Positions 11,401-21,700 of a stretch of 64,000 nt of DNA are shown here, piece after piece. Source of the stretch: Trileptium ribeirensis (taxonomy: Eukaryota; Nematoda; Enoplea; Enoplida; Thoracostomopsidae). Under the pieces are notes generated by a model. It ran no database searches and was not told the DNA's origin. It saw only the letters and a program-made list of their open reading frames with translations. The position numbers and the translations under genes were made by a program. The stretch lies in contig JASANE010018464.1 of the NCBI GenBank assembly GCA_030248225.1, forward strand, positions 16,603-80,602, given 5' to 3'. Numbering within the stretch: position 1 is the stretch's first letter; every line of letters starts with the position of its first letter.

Positions 11401-11514
11401 CGACCCAACGAAAAGCTTTGTGGAATGACGAGCGGCGATCACAGTCACTAGCGTAATGACAACAACCAAATATACCGCCGGCCAGGCTGGCCACAGTTCA
11501 GCGACAAATGTCAT
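2296..11514 (-). CDS. CaMKII: CaMKII locus, 3' part: linker plus association (hub) domain, with an alphaKAP-like anchored first exon (7 exons)
   Basis: Proposed join on the minus strand: 11514-10773, 8158-8063, 7307-7179, 5864-5789, 4214-4120, 3064-2938, 2458-2296. Exon lengths sum to 1428 nt, 475 codons plus stop, and every junction phase matches. The C-terminal ~150 residues are the CaMKII association domain, which assembles holoenzymes into 12-14-subunit rings. Recognisable blocks are [61 protein letters not shown] and VHFHRSS. The upstream linker carries [14 protein letters not shown], close to the KEST-S/D linker of animal CaMKII. Residues 10-28 form one hydrophobic segment followed by R29 and K33, suggesting a membrane anchor with the hub in the cytosol. 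No kinase-domain exon was recognised, so this is either a kinase-less isoform or the 3' end of a gene whose kinase exons lie elsewhere. The hub is certain; the membership of the first exon is inference from phase and context. Confidence 0.7.
2938..3064 (-). CDS. CaMKII: CaMKII association-domain exon (NPHVH strand and YVRITQY)
   Basis: The acceptor TTGTTTTCAG ends at 3065 and the donor is AA|GTAAGT at 2937. The exon is 127 nt, starting with two bases and ending with two. It encodes 41 complete residues including [15 protein letters not shown] and [11 protein letters not shown], the beta-sheet core of the hub fold. The family consensus is TTILNPHVH followed by CIAYIRLTQY. The segment before it ([11 protein letters not shown]) is longer and more Ala-rich than the usual LSKNSKP loop. 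Confidence 0.95.
4120..4214 (-). CDS. CaMKII: CaMKII association-domain exon ([12 protein letters not shown] block)
   Basis: The acceptor is GTTTCAG, the donor T|GTGAGT, and the exon is 95 nt. It encodes 31 residues beginning [18 protein letters not shown] and ending EFHRFFFEN, the most conserved hub segment. The 5' junction falls between Thr and Lys of the YTK motif, the same place as in vertebrate CAMK2 genes. A His replaces the Leu of the usual PEALGNL, and Cys replaces the usual Ala in TAFEPEA; both look like real lineage divergence because the frame is intact. Confidence 0.96.
4239..5016. repeat. Dispersed repeat family R1, short copy (about 780 bp)
   Basis: It shares both ends and the interior order with 58847-60597. 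The left end is GTAACTCTATC-AGATTGCAGA and TCAGCTCTCGATAGCATACG. The middle has CATGGGATCATGGGTCGCAG phrases and CAGAGAAAAAAATTCG. The right end is CAGACGGAATTTAAA-GATTTCACCCCT and CTACTACGTTCTGA. It lies in the CaMKII intron 5788-4215, about 25 bp upstream (gene sense) of an essential exon. No coding capacity is visible. Confidence 0.8.
5113..5199. repeat. Short inverted-terminus element bounded by two AACCGGAATTCCGGTT palindromes
   Basis: A perfect 16-bp palindrome, AACCGGAATTCCGGTT, occurs at 5113-5128 and again at 5184-5199. The 55 bp between them holds TTTCGGGAACC and its partial inverse. TTCCGGTTACTCCCT just after it resembles TTCCGGTTATTCCCT at 60050-60065, suggesting a dispersed GGTTCCGGTT family. 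It lies in a CaMKII intron. Confidence 0.55.
5789..5864 (-). CDS. CaMKII: CaMKII association-domain exon (first helix, [10 protein letters not shown])
   Basis: An extended T-rich tract ending GTTTCAG provides the acceptor; the donor is AC|GTGAGT. The exon is 76 nt and encodes 24 complete residues, [10 protein letters not shown] then [14 protein letters not shown]. This is the N-terminal helix of the hub (consensus [24 protein letters not shown]). The split Pro codon at its start and split Thr codon at its end both resolve with the neighbouring exons. Confidence 0.95.
7179..7307 (-). CDS. CaMKII: CaMKII variable-linker exon, Ser/Asn/Val-rich
   Basis: The exon is 129 nt, with acceptor AATTTGTTGCAG and donor C|GTAAGT. 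It encodes 42 residues rich in S, N, T, V and G with HVDHV near the middle. It starts and ends in phase 1, so it can be skipped without breaking the frame; such symmetric exons are typical of the alternatively spliced CaMKII linker. No domain is visible. The call rests on position, splice sites and phase, not on residue conservation. Confidence 0.75.
8063..8158 (-). CDS. CaMKII: CaMKII linker exon with KSG and [14 protein letters not shown]
   Basis: The exon is 96 nt. The preferred acceptor is TTTAATTTTAG ending at 8159; an in-phase alternative ends at 8150 (exon start 8149) and would drop three residues. The donor is A|GTAAGT. The 31 residues include [12 protein letters not shown] and [15 protein letters not shown], matching the GGKSGG and GVKEST-SS-TIEDE parts of vertebrate and insect CaMKII linkers. 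Both ends are phase 1. In mammalian CAMK2A the corresponding GGKSGG exon directly follows the alphaKAP-specific first exon, which parallels the order proposed here. Confidence 0.88.
9864..9921 (-). CDS. Possible CaMKII exon: end of the calmodulin-binding segment
   Basis: A long pyrimidine tract ending CTCTCTGGTCAG (acceptor at 9922) precedes a 58-nt open exon with donor G|GTAAAG at 9863. It starts in phase 0 and ends in phase 1, so it splices in frame to 8158. The peptide [19 protein letters not shown], continued as G-KSG by the next exon, can be lined up with AILTTMLATRNFSGGKSGG of CaMKII: hydrophobic positions and the LT, AT and SG match, but little else. If real, it would carry the regulatory segment of kinase-containing isoforms and mark the boundary to upstream kinase exons. 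Confidence 0.33.
10773..11514 (-). CDS. Long exon: hydrophobic N-terminal anchor plus polar region; proposed alternative first exon of the CaMKII locus
   Basis: This is the longest open frame in the window (249 codons to TAA at 10765). The ATG at 11514 is immediately preceded by in-frame TGA, so translation can begin there. Residues 10-28 ([19 protein letters not shown]) form one strong transmembrane segment with E6 before and R29/K33 after, predicting an Nout-Cin anchor. The rest is polar and Ser/Gly-rich, with an acidic Tyr motif (EYDDY, 133-137) and a basic RRRKSS cluster (142-147) that could be a phosphorylation or nuclear signal. A donor G|GTGCGT at 10772 ends the exon in phase 1, exactly what the linker exon at 8158 needs. 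A second donor-like GTAAGC lies at about 11253. Alternatives are a stand-alone 249-aa membrane protein, or the end of another gene. Confidence 0.5.
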
Positions 11515-12550
11515 TCAGCCTGAGCGAACGACAAGACCTGCAGGTGTATTGCTGATCGAAAATCATGGGTTAACCCATCACAACGCTCCCACGATTCCCA
11601 ATTACTCATACTCTAGTGCCATACTTGACAAAAATATCCAAGATAGCTTGACTGGACGTATGCATGGGAACGTTTAAATATCGATGTACTTTAGCAAAGT
11701 GATGCGTTAACCAATAGTTAATCGAACAAATGAAATAAGCGATACGAAACTGTCAATTAATTAAATATGAGTCAATGAACAAAAGTACCACCGTCAATAC
11801 TAATTCTTGTCATTTCACACGGCTGCGACCCAACCGTAAAGACCCCAAATAAGATCGCGGTTGGGATTTATTTTCTTTTTACAAAATTGGCAGTCTTCAA
11901 CCAAAATTAAAAAACCACCAACCCACGTTTATATATAATTGCTTTCCTGGTTAGGTCGTGGTGAGCTAAGCATAAGTTTGAGATACCAACACAGTCCAGG
12001 TTTTTAAAACTCCTAGTTTATCAGTAGGATCTATCGATTTCCAATTCAGCTTATCTCTCCGATACGGGTAAAATAAGCAACCAGCACACAGCGTCGGTAA
12101 GACATAGGTAGCTTTTCCGGGTAACTTTATAATGCTCAAACACTCGTTAAACACTGAAGTCCGATCTAGTCGCATCGTGCGCTCGGCTGAAATAGTGCTC
12201 AGTTTCCTGTTTTGCCGTAGAATCATTAGGTACCCTGTTCCTTAAATAAAATTTTTGACTCTCGTTCATTTTACGGTATAAAGTTTCAACATCGGATACT
12301 TGAGGCCTACAATTCTCAAAATCAGCAACTCAAAACGATAATTCCGTTATTTGCTCATCAGGCGATCACGATTGCCGCGCCTGCACGTTTCGGCTCAAAG
12401 TCCTAACCCAAATTTTGTGCTGATAAATCTGCCGGAACACGAGGGGAAATAATTGGTCCTCACATTGAAAAGAATCGCAGATTCAGGGCAACCATTTTGT
12501 AGTGTCAATAGATGAACTCACGGGCGTTCCTAAGACAATCTCCATTATCT

Positions 12551-13097
12551 GACACAGGTCAAGGGCGCATGTGCGAAAAGATCTGAGAGAAGAACTGGGT
12601 ATCGATCATTTTGTAATCTGACACAGGTCAAGGGCGCATTTGCGAAAAGATCTGAGAGAAGAACTGAGCATCGATCATTTTGTAATCTGACACAGGTCAA
12701 GGGCGCATGTGCGAAAAGATCTGAGAGAAGAACTGAGCATGGGTCATTTTGTAATCGACACAGGTCAAGGGCGCATGTGCGAAAAGATCTGAGAGAAGAA
12801 CTGAGCATGGGTCATTTTGTAATCGACACAGGTCAAGGGCGCATGTGCGAAAAGATCTGAGAGAAGAACTGAGCATGGGTCATTTTGTAATCGACACAGG
12901 TCAAGGGCGCATGTGCGAAAAGATCTGAGAGAAGAACTGAGCATGGGTCATTTTGTAATCTGACACAGGTCAAGGGCGCATGTGCGAAAAGATCTGAGAG
13001 AAGAACTGAGCATGGGTCATTTTGTAATCGACACAGGTCAAGGGCGCATGTGCGAAAAGATCTGAGACAAGAACTGAGTATCAATCATTTTGTAACC
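12551..13097. repeat. Minisatellite, 8 copies of a 68/69-bp unit
   Basis: Units start GACACAGGTCAAGGGCGCAT at 12551, 12620, 12689, 12757, 12825, 12893, 12962 and 13030. Lengths are 69 or 68 bp, depending on whether the junction reads AATCTGACAC or AATCGACAC. Copies are nearly identical; differences cluster in a GATCGATCAT versus CATGGGTCAT segment. The 69-bp version is a multiple of three, so 23-residue periodic open frames appear on the minus strand. Confidence 0.97.
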
Positions 13098-13199
13098 ATT
13101 ATACGATTATGTGCTTGCTGCTTACCAAGTGTCAATATATACAATGTACATGCTTTAACATTTGGTAAAATTTTCGGGGGGTTAACCTACATGTTCATC

Positions 13200-13345
13200 A
13201 CATACACGACTCATCAACTTGGCATATTTCTGGGAAGACGGTTGGTGCCGGACATATACAGGTACACGACTGACCGACTCAACATACTTCTGGGGGTATG
13301 ACCTACTTAGCTGTCACCCCCCCCCAGACATATTTCTGGGGCTGG
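13200..13345. repeat. Diverged duplication of TACACGACT...CATATTTCTGGG
   Basis: Two related blocks about 62 bp apart read TACACGACTCATCAACTTGG then CATATTTCTGGGA, and TACACGACTGACCGACTCAA then CATACTTCTGGGG. A third ACATATTTCTGGGG follows a run of ten C at 13317-13326. It lies just beyond the 68/69-bp minisatellite. Confidence 0.5.
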
Positions 13346-13503
13346 GCATATGCCCATGTTTGTACCTATGCATAGCTGACGAAATTAACGCGAACTAAAA
13401 ATTGAGAACCGTTACATTGGTTAGACTCTATTTTCCAAACGCACGCCTTCGATTAAAAATTTGGGCTGAAGTCGTTTTCACAGACCGTCTAGTGTATTGA
13501 TGA

Positions 13504-13721
13504 TCGACGGTGTGCCAAAAAAAGTACCCGCGCCCTAATTAGTTACACAGCTTAATCGACGGTGTGCCAAAAAAGTACCCGCGCCCTAATTAGTTACACA
13601 GCTTAATCGACGGTGTGCCAAAAAAAGTATCCGCGCCCTAATTAGTTACACAGCTTAATCGACGGTGTGCCAAAAAAGTACCCGCGCCCTAATTAGTTAC
13701 ACAGCTTAATCGACGGTGTGC
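13504..13721. repeat. Minisatellite, about 4.2 copies of a 51/52-bp unit
   Basis: The unit begins TCGACGGTGTGCCAAAAAA and continues GTACCCGCGCCCTAATTAG then TTACACAGCTTAA. Starts are at 13504, 13556, 13607, 13659 and 13710. Period changes of one base come from the length of the A-run. One copy has TATCC in place of TACCC. Confidence 0.97.
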
Positions 13722-16043
13722 GATAAAGAAAACCGCTATCTTTTTGGCTTCAATGAGGGCTGCGTTTTCAGTCCAACGCTAATGTCGTTTGTGGGCAATG
13801 TTCTTATCAACATAACGAGTGAATCACAGCTGAATGGGAAAAATTGATTGATCGCTATTTAGATTTGTTTCATCATTCCGGGCTATGTCTTTAATTTTCA
13901 GGTGAGTGGTCCGGACGGAAATTGCTCAACCGTACTTAGTAACTAGGTTCTCGTGGTAAGAACGATGACCAACCAATATTTGGCAGTAACTCAACTATGA
14001 AGGATCTACTGGATACATGTTCAAGGTCCCAGGTCTTAGGCGGTTCGCCCTTCCAGAGGGGGTCGAACGGTCGGACGGGGAGGAGGACGCTGGACGGCAA
14101 CCCCAGTACGCCTTATGAGCGTATATGGGTCTACTTGTTTAAAATAGCTCTATAACGCAACAGTCAACAACGAACCAGCAATAATCGTAGCCACAATTAA
14201 CAAAAAAAAGGCGCTGTTTAAACAAAAGCTAAAGAACAATGAGGTTCGCTACTGGCTTACAGAAGTTAAACCCAAAAGCCTACTGACGTTGGCTAAATAT
14301 GCCGGAAACAAACACCAATTAAAGTGTCGGCTGTTCAATACGTCACCACACCACAACTTTGTAAAACAAATATATAGTTGACATGGTTAGTTGCGGAATT
14401 TCCCTTGTTAGCGTTTAGCTAAGCAAAAAATATTTTTTTTCTTTTCGTAAAAAAACACAAATGGATCCGCGGATGGATGGATTTGAGAAATTTTTTGTTA
14501 GACACATCATTTTACCGCTCATCCTTCCGCTCCGTCATTGCTAAAACGCCCCAAAACTGATATTTACTGATTACTTTGTCGTTCCGAGATTTTCACCTAT
14601 AACTATTCTTAGCGCTAACATTTGACTCAGAGAGGGTTAAAAAACTGATTTTGACTAACGGTGCCAAACCAGACTGGCTTTGGGCGAGTCCATGTACGTA
14701 AATCAAGTTGCTGACGAATGCACGTTGTACAGCATTTTAGCAGTTTTTGAACTCTCTCGGCTTTGCTCAAAATGATTGCCTTGGGGCCAATAAATCCGTT
14801 CCCAATCGGGAAGCTGGTGGGTTGCAGAATATGGTTACTACTTGCTCGCAAAATGGCAAAAAGCATACTTGTAGTTGGATCTCCGACTCTCGTTTTTGAG
14901 AAGCTATTTTTTGGCTTAACCCAGGTGGTTAGGCAAGATGCTTAGTTAACGCATATACAACTTCGGGGCGATCGTATTGAACGGCTCAGGTGCAACAGAG
15001 ATGTCGTTTCGGCTTGTTTTGCAATGTACGAGTTGCAGTCGAAATAGGAAAATGAATAATAACCAAAATTGGGAAACATTTTACTTAAAAGAAACTAGAA
15101 GTTTTAGCTTCTTCATTCAGCTAATTTAATAATCGATCTACAAAAGTATATTTTTAAACAAGGCTCAATTGGGAACCTCAGCGATGAACACAGACTAACC
15201 GCATTCGTTAGGATAGAATAGTTTGCCGCAAGTTAAGCAGAAACAGTAAGTTAGTTTCTAACTTAAATTACGGCACAGTTACCCAATTCTGAACTACGGG
15301 CTACTTCAGAAATCTCATATTTGATTGATTAACGTTATTTCTTTTGCCTTACAAAACCGGTTTAGTGAGGTGTAAATGTGTGTTGGGAAGCTATTGTTCG
15401 TTTCTGTGTTCGTCAAATAACATTAACAATAGCGTTTCAGTTATTTATGGTTTGTTAGATAATTTAGACTGGAAAACTTTTATATATTACAAAATACACC
15501 ATTATACCGATATCCAAAAGTCTTGAAGCCGGAACTTGGATTCCGGCTAAAATTATTCGGAAAAGTATTTCCGGTCACTTCTGGCTTGATATATAGGGTC
15601 GCCAGTGCTTGCGGGCACGCTACGGATGTCCCGGACAGACGACCAAGAATAGATGAGCCCGTTGTCCAACTGCTTGCCAATCGTAGCGACTCCAAAAGGA
15701 ATGGGAAGGCGATACATGATCGTGATCAGAAACGAAAAAAAAACCAACCCCCTCCAGCTTGCAACAATAATTAGGAAACCATTAGAATAATTATACACAA
15801 AACAAGTTTACAAATTCAACAATGCGCGGCACAAACAATACGTAGCGACAAAAACACAGCTCAGAAACATCGTTCCCCGAAAAGTGTGAGATGATAGAGC
15901 TCGCACGACAAACGATATTCGAACAAGCGGCTAATAGTCTTCGTCACACAACAGAGAAGCGAAAACTGAGTTTTATCGCAAAATCAAAACAGCAATAGCT
16001 TTTAGTTTCCAACAAAGAACAGACAACATAAGACGAAGCTAAC

Positions 16044-16132
16044 GTCCGGTGGGTTATTCGGCGAGGGACAATCATCATGGTCAGCAAGGGGACTACCCGA
16101 CTCGACCCCATCACTCGTGACTGTCGTAGCAG
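16044..16132 (-). CDS. Orphan exon candidate, acidic and Ser/Pro-rich
   Basis: A TACTAAT branchpoint-like motif is followed by acceptor GCGTTTGCGCAG, then 89 nt to a donor GAC|GTTAGC. The frame starting with two bases gives 29 residues (ATTVTSDGVESGSPLAD then HDDCPSPNNPPD), low-complexity and linker-like. The donor is sub-optimal. It may belong with the candidate at 16809-16907. Confidence 0.28.
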
Positions 16133-16808
16133 CTGCGCAAACGCCATCATTAGTAGTAGATTAAAACCACATAATACAATGTCTAAACGGTTCATTTTTC
16201 GATATTTTCTTCAATGTAACTTTTTCTGAAAAGTAAGATGGGACGCTGGCTCAATTTTTGAAGCCTGGCTCAATTTCAGCACTATATTTCTTACAAAAAT
16301 TATTAACCTGTACGGATGTCTTGGGTAATTAATTGGTACAAATTTCGCAAAGCACTATCCCTGATTTGAATATATAATGCAGAAGCTAATTTTAGTATTA
16401 CTATTTTAGTAATCGATTACTGAGAAACGTCCATAACTATAATGGTTACAGAAAAGCCTGGTCAGAAACTGCAATACCCAACTGTGAGGCATCTACATCA
16501 CATAGATCCAATATATAATACCAGAGACCAACGTTTGTCCTTAAAGTGTGCAACTCGGCCTTCGACTTTCAAATGAACATAAATGAAAGAGGACTTGCCG
16601 AAAATTGCTATCCTCAAAACGGGGATGAAATGCAATGAATCATTTGCTATATACTGCGGCTTCTACCCGAGCGTCCTTTAGCATAGCTCCGCGAATAGTG
16701 TATGAGAGCCACAAAAGCTACCAACTGAGACCCAAATTCGCAGCAGTGGCCTAGTTACCTTGAATTGCTCCAAAATTTTTAATTTAGACAACCACTAAAA
16801 TAACTCAC

Positions 16809-16907
16809 CATAAGGCCATCGATGCAGGGCTTTCGGCTTAATGGTCCACCCACAGCTAGTACATGGAGCTCTGGCCATACGTTGAATGTCCCCACTTTGG
16901 AGGGTTG
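16809..16907 (-). CDS. Orphan exon candidate, 99 nt
   Basis: Acceptor GGCTGCTTTCAG and donor ATG|GTGAGT bracket 99 nt open in two frames. The phase 0 frame gives 33 residues including GTFNVWPELHVLAVGG then CIDGLM, faintly like the end of a laminin-G domain. The phase 1 frame contains APCTSCGWTIKP. Splice signals are strong, but I cannot choose the frame or name the gene. Confidence 0.35.
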
Positions 16908-18479
16908 CTGAAAGCAGCCTTTCAAATTACTCCGCAAAACACGCAGCAGGGGACCGCTGGGCATTTCGAAATGCCGGTCAACGATCGTGTTTTAGCCATT
17001 TACTAGATTCGATAAGAGAGAAGCCATTACCTAAAAACCTGCTAGACTTAGGCTCCGTTCACACGTCAAAAGGTCAACTTTTGAGTTGACAAACGTTAAT
17101 AGCATTGCGAGAGACATTTCCCATTTCGTTTCTTGCAAATGTAGGATACCCCTGGGAATCATAACAACGCTTCCAGGACACGACATGGGTAGAAGTTAGA
17201 CATGTAAGCGCATCCTACAAAACCGAAATGAATGAATCAAGTCAGCGTTGTGATCGCTTACAATCGGTCCAAACTTCGCAAAACCGGTAGCCGGGCACCC
17301 TCGAGAAATGTTTATTGCCAAAATTTAGCCCCCACAATACTAACGACGTACCTACCAACCGATACCTTATCGAATTAATTGGCCCATCGTTCCTCACAAA
17401 ACTTACTTGTGAAACTTTTGAAAATTTTTTGGGGCCAACTTTTGGTATTTTTTGACCTTTCGCTCATACAAAGTTGTGTCTGATGAGAGAATTCAGCACT
17501 GCAGTATCAAATTTATGATCCCATGCTTCCTTTTGATTTCTAAAAACGTAGGTGGATCCGCAAATGTCCAAAATCAGGAAATGATCAATTTACGTCATGC
17601 CTGGAAGAATTTTTGGAGAAAATCATTGAAGCAGCGAAAACATAAAGCTGTGTGCACAATCACGTTCTATTTGGCGTTGAACAAAAGCTGAGGAGAAGCC
17701 CATCTATCCCACGGTAAGCTATGCATGCCACACCCGTATGACAATGGGGTTTTAGTTCACACAGTTGATCAGTATGTACTTGAAGAAACTTGGCTCGCTC
17801 CATATCAATCATACTACGGCTGATGCTATTATTGCGTTGCCGAAGTTTCACACTACCGCGACGAGGCTATATTCCTCACAGAACGTTTTTGAAAATTATA
17901 TTCAAGCTTTTCTCGAAATAAAAATTCTCAAAATTCCTCTTGTTTGAGCTAGTGATCTGTGCTTCGTCGCTGAGTATTTTTAAAACTAGGTTATACAAAA
18001 CGACGCTGAATGTTCGTGGTTCTTGCGGGCAATTTATTAACGTCCACGTTCACCCACAGTTGGAAGCGGGGTAAGAAATTCTGCCCGGGCGCCGAGCCTT
18101 ATGAAACTGCTACAAAAACGCAGTCAGAGCTTAGGCAATCCCTTCTGGACTGCAAAGAAAATGTTACTGCTATAAGCACACAACACGAAATTTACAGAAC
18201 TATTAACCATCTCTTTGTCCGCTTTCATAAGCACTACGTGCGGTGAACACACAACCGTCATTCCCAAGCCAGTGATATTGCTCCGCGCCGTCTCACTGTC
18301 CACTCTGAATTACCCATTTCTTCTACCAAACGAGTTGTGTCCAGTCTCACTGCAGTGTTGGTTTTCATTTTTTTTTCTTTTTCGAATGTATATAATTGTG
18401 ATAACATAGGGAGATCACATAATAGACACAAAAACACAATTAAAAGCTATTATAATCCGCTTAGCCAGCTACAGCCGCA

Positions 18480-18780
18480 AACCCGAACTCAAACCTACCG
18501 CAATAATATCGCGGAGCGAGCTGTCATTGTTGCCGGGGCGCCGCGCTATCTGCAAGATGTCGACAGCCAAGCAACAATACGCTACTCAGCAAAGTATCGA
18601 TGCGACGACATCAGAAGCGTCGCGGCACCATACATTGCCCGTATATCCGACCAAGAGAGAAAAATGTCAACGCCGGCTATCGACATCTGGGATGTGATTT
18701 TAGTAGCTGGGTGGTTCGACTGGAGGCGGCGTGCTCATCAGTCGGGCTGTTTTTTCGGCCATATTTGACCTGGCACAGGG
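18480..18780. other. GC-rich block with exon-like composition, strand uncertain
   Basis: An isolated GC-rich patch in AT-rich sequence. On the plus strand one frame stays open throughout (DVDSQATIRYSAKYRCDD region). Another starts with a good context ATG at 18557 (CAAGATGTCG) and gives MSTAKQQYATQQSIDATTSE before a stop at about 18695. On the minus strand a TACTAAA branch-like motif and an AG precede a shorter frame. No family is recognised. Confidence 0.25.
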
Positions 18781-21700
18781 GTTATACCCGCGTAAATGTC
18801 CTTTGTGAAATTTGTCCATTCGGATTGTCGTTGAAAAACCAGGCAAGGCTAATTTTAACCTTTTTGTTGAATTCGCCACCAAGCTGTCTCTGGAACGTCG
18901 ATCTTTTTTCATCCGTGACATATGTCTCTTTGGCAGTGGAACTATGTATAATTTCCACAACTTATCGTCCCCGTGCATTGCTAGAATTAGTAACCCAAAA
19001 AATAGTATTCCCGTTTCGTGATTTTAGCATTGGTTTTAAAACAGAACCAATCTTGGTGATTGCGGTGTACAAAACGCAATTTATTCACGGTTGCAGGGGT
19101 TTGGTAGTGAAATAGAACCGAAAACTAGACACACCAATTTATTCGATACTTAAAGCAATTGCCCAAGCTTTCTTTAGTTGTCTGTGTTCTTTCCAGTCAT
19201 GAGAAAGACAACTCTTGCGGTACCCCGTTAAGGTTTATGTGACCGGCATTTTCAAATCGAATGAACATTATTTCTGGGTTCATTTGCTTTACAATATATC
19301 CGTTGACAAGGCCTCGCCTTTAAGCTCGATTGAGAATTTCCAGTTGGAATTTCACTGCCGGGTATTCTACATGCATGTTGTGTACATTCATATTTATTTA
19401 CACATATCTCGTATATATGTCTAACAATTCTGACAGATTCCCCTCCCCATTGATATGATCATCATTAAATGATCATGATCACCAAATGTAGTTTGCGACA
19501 CAACGGTGTAGTAATTAAACTAATGTCATGACATTTTTGCCATCAATCACACACAGCTACTATACCATCATCGTACATAATGGATGTTCTATATACACAG
19601 CCACATGATTCTATTATACATGCAAACATATAGTGTAACACAAATATATACAGATATAAACATGGTGTTCGGGAGCGCCACGTACCTCTGTCCATGAGCA
19701 AAAGGCACAATATCTTTCCTTGATACATTGCAGTCTGTGGCTCGCTCTTTACGTCGGCAGATAAAACCAATTAATTACCGGTGACAACTACTGTTCCAAA
19801 ACTATTTCTTAACCGGTTCCCCTTTCTAACCTATTTATTGAATATTCTTGGTTGCTGCAAATTCACACTTGAAATTTTTTATCGACTATTTCGTTGTGCC
19901 ATTATACGCACGTAACATTGATGTTCAATAAACTTTGACTTTGAACACGAGTTTTCCTCAGACCCAGAATTATATAGAAAAATTGGACGAGTGGAAGGTT
20001 TTGCCTGAACTCAGTTGGACTTGGCGCACAAAATGTATGCTCTCACTTTTAAAGCACCAATCATCTTCTCAAGTCAGGATTTCTAATTGACCGAAAGATG
20101 CTTAAGTTAGCTCCATTGTCCACATACACCGACAATTTAATAATCGTACAGAAACCAGCTTTCTAAACTTCAGCCTTTTGCGGATGATAAGAAAACTTAA
20201 AAAGTTTCAAAAACAAAATAAGACCCTAATAACGTCAAACACAACGCCGAAAACCAAATAAATGAAACTTTAGTCCGAATATCAAAATATATCCTCATAT
20301 TCACCGGAGATTCAAACAGAGCATGACTGATTGCTACGGAGTCAGAAAAGTTTGATAAAATTTATAATTTTGTTCCAAGACTTTGAGATCAACTTAGTTT
20401 TCGCGACAACAGCCAAAGCATCGAAAGGCCAAATACAATACGACACAAACTTTGCAGGACCAGACCCAGTTTCAGCAGCAAACTGCTTTCGTCAAATATT
20501 AATTTCGTCTAAATGTTGCCCAAAAAATGCTTTATAAACCACAACTCAAGCTTGTAGCGTTCAATTTAGACTCTGTCCTCAGAGAGATAATTAGTCGAAC
20601 CCGAATGAAAAAAGCAAAACTGCGTGCCATCAACGGGAGATCTCAATCCTGGTTCCAGAATCATCAGATTCTATTCTGTACGAATTTCCCAGTCGAAAAC
20701 TTCCCTCAGCGTCACTATGAACCGTGTTGCATTTAAAATAATTCCGAAAGCGTCATTCGTTTCCGTGGCCACAAAAATATCTATTTGCATTGCATGTCAT
20801 ATACTGTGTACACTTGCAATGCACCCATATTAGGAATGTGCCGATTAGTAAAATTTACCGAATATTCGGCAGCATACCGAATAATTGATACATTAGTGAA
20901 ACAGTAACTTGGATACGTAGCAATGCGTACCCATCTATATCAGATATAGAAACGAGTCGATGGGTGAGTAAAATGGCGTTTGGACGAGGGTCTATTCCAA
21001 GTTCCACAGAAAAATGTTATGATTTTGCACGTTTTCGCACGCCACAACCGAATCCGCAGGCAATTTTCACTCATCACTCATTTGCGATACAACAGTATTA
21101 TAACTCAATTGCCTTTGCATAAATAATATGTATTTTTATGAGAAAGTTTCATCTAATTATTTTGATATTCATATATCGTATGATTATTCATATGTTTTGA
21201 TATTCATATGTTGTTACAAAAGAACAGTTTCACACATCGTATGATTATTACTACACAACATTTTTCACAAAACGTGTCAACAGGTCGCGTTATTGCTATG
21301 AAAGTTGCATTTGCACGCGTTTTATAGCGGTTTTGCACAAGCAGTTGCCAGGGTACACTTTATGCAACAATAGTGTCCGTTTGCACAGCCGATCTCGTAA
21401 AAAATAGCTGATCGTAATATGACATTTGCCGACAAGTGTCACCATTTATCGACACTTTGTTACAAAACAAATTTCAATTATACTACGGAATTACCAAAGG
21501 TTTTAACTTATGTTAGGCGAAACAGTTTCCACCATTTTTACTAAAACTGTTCCGAGTTTGTAATAAATCATGACTCTTCGAATAACAATAATTTTGTTTA
21601 TTCTTTGATATATGTCGCCGCAGTAATTCAGGATTATATAGTCAGCGCCAGTGTGATAATTCATAGATGAAATGATCCCATTGAGATAAAGTCACCTCAA

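Noticed and set aside
12545..13084. Two minus-strand frames with a 23-residue periodic peptide
   Set aside because: They are products of the 68/69-bp minisatellite; the 68-bp units break the frame, and no splice or start context supports coding.
12551..13721. Regular repeats as a CRISPR array
   Set aside because: The units are directly adjacent without unique spacers, and the window is eukaryotic.
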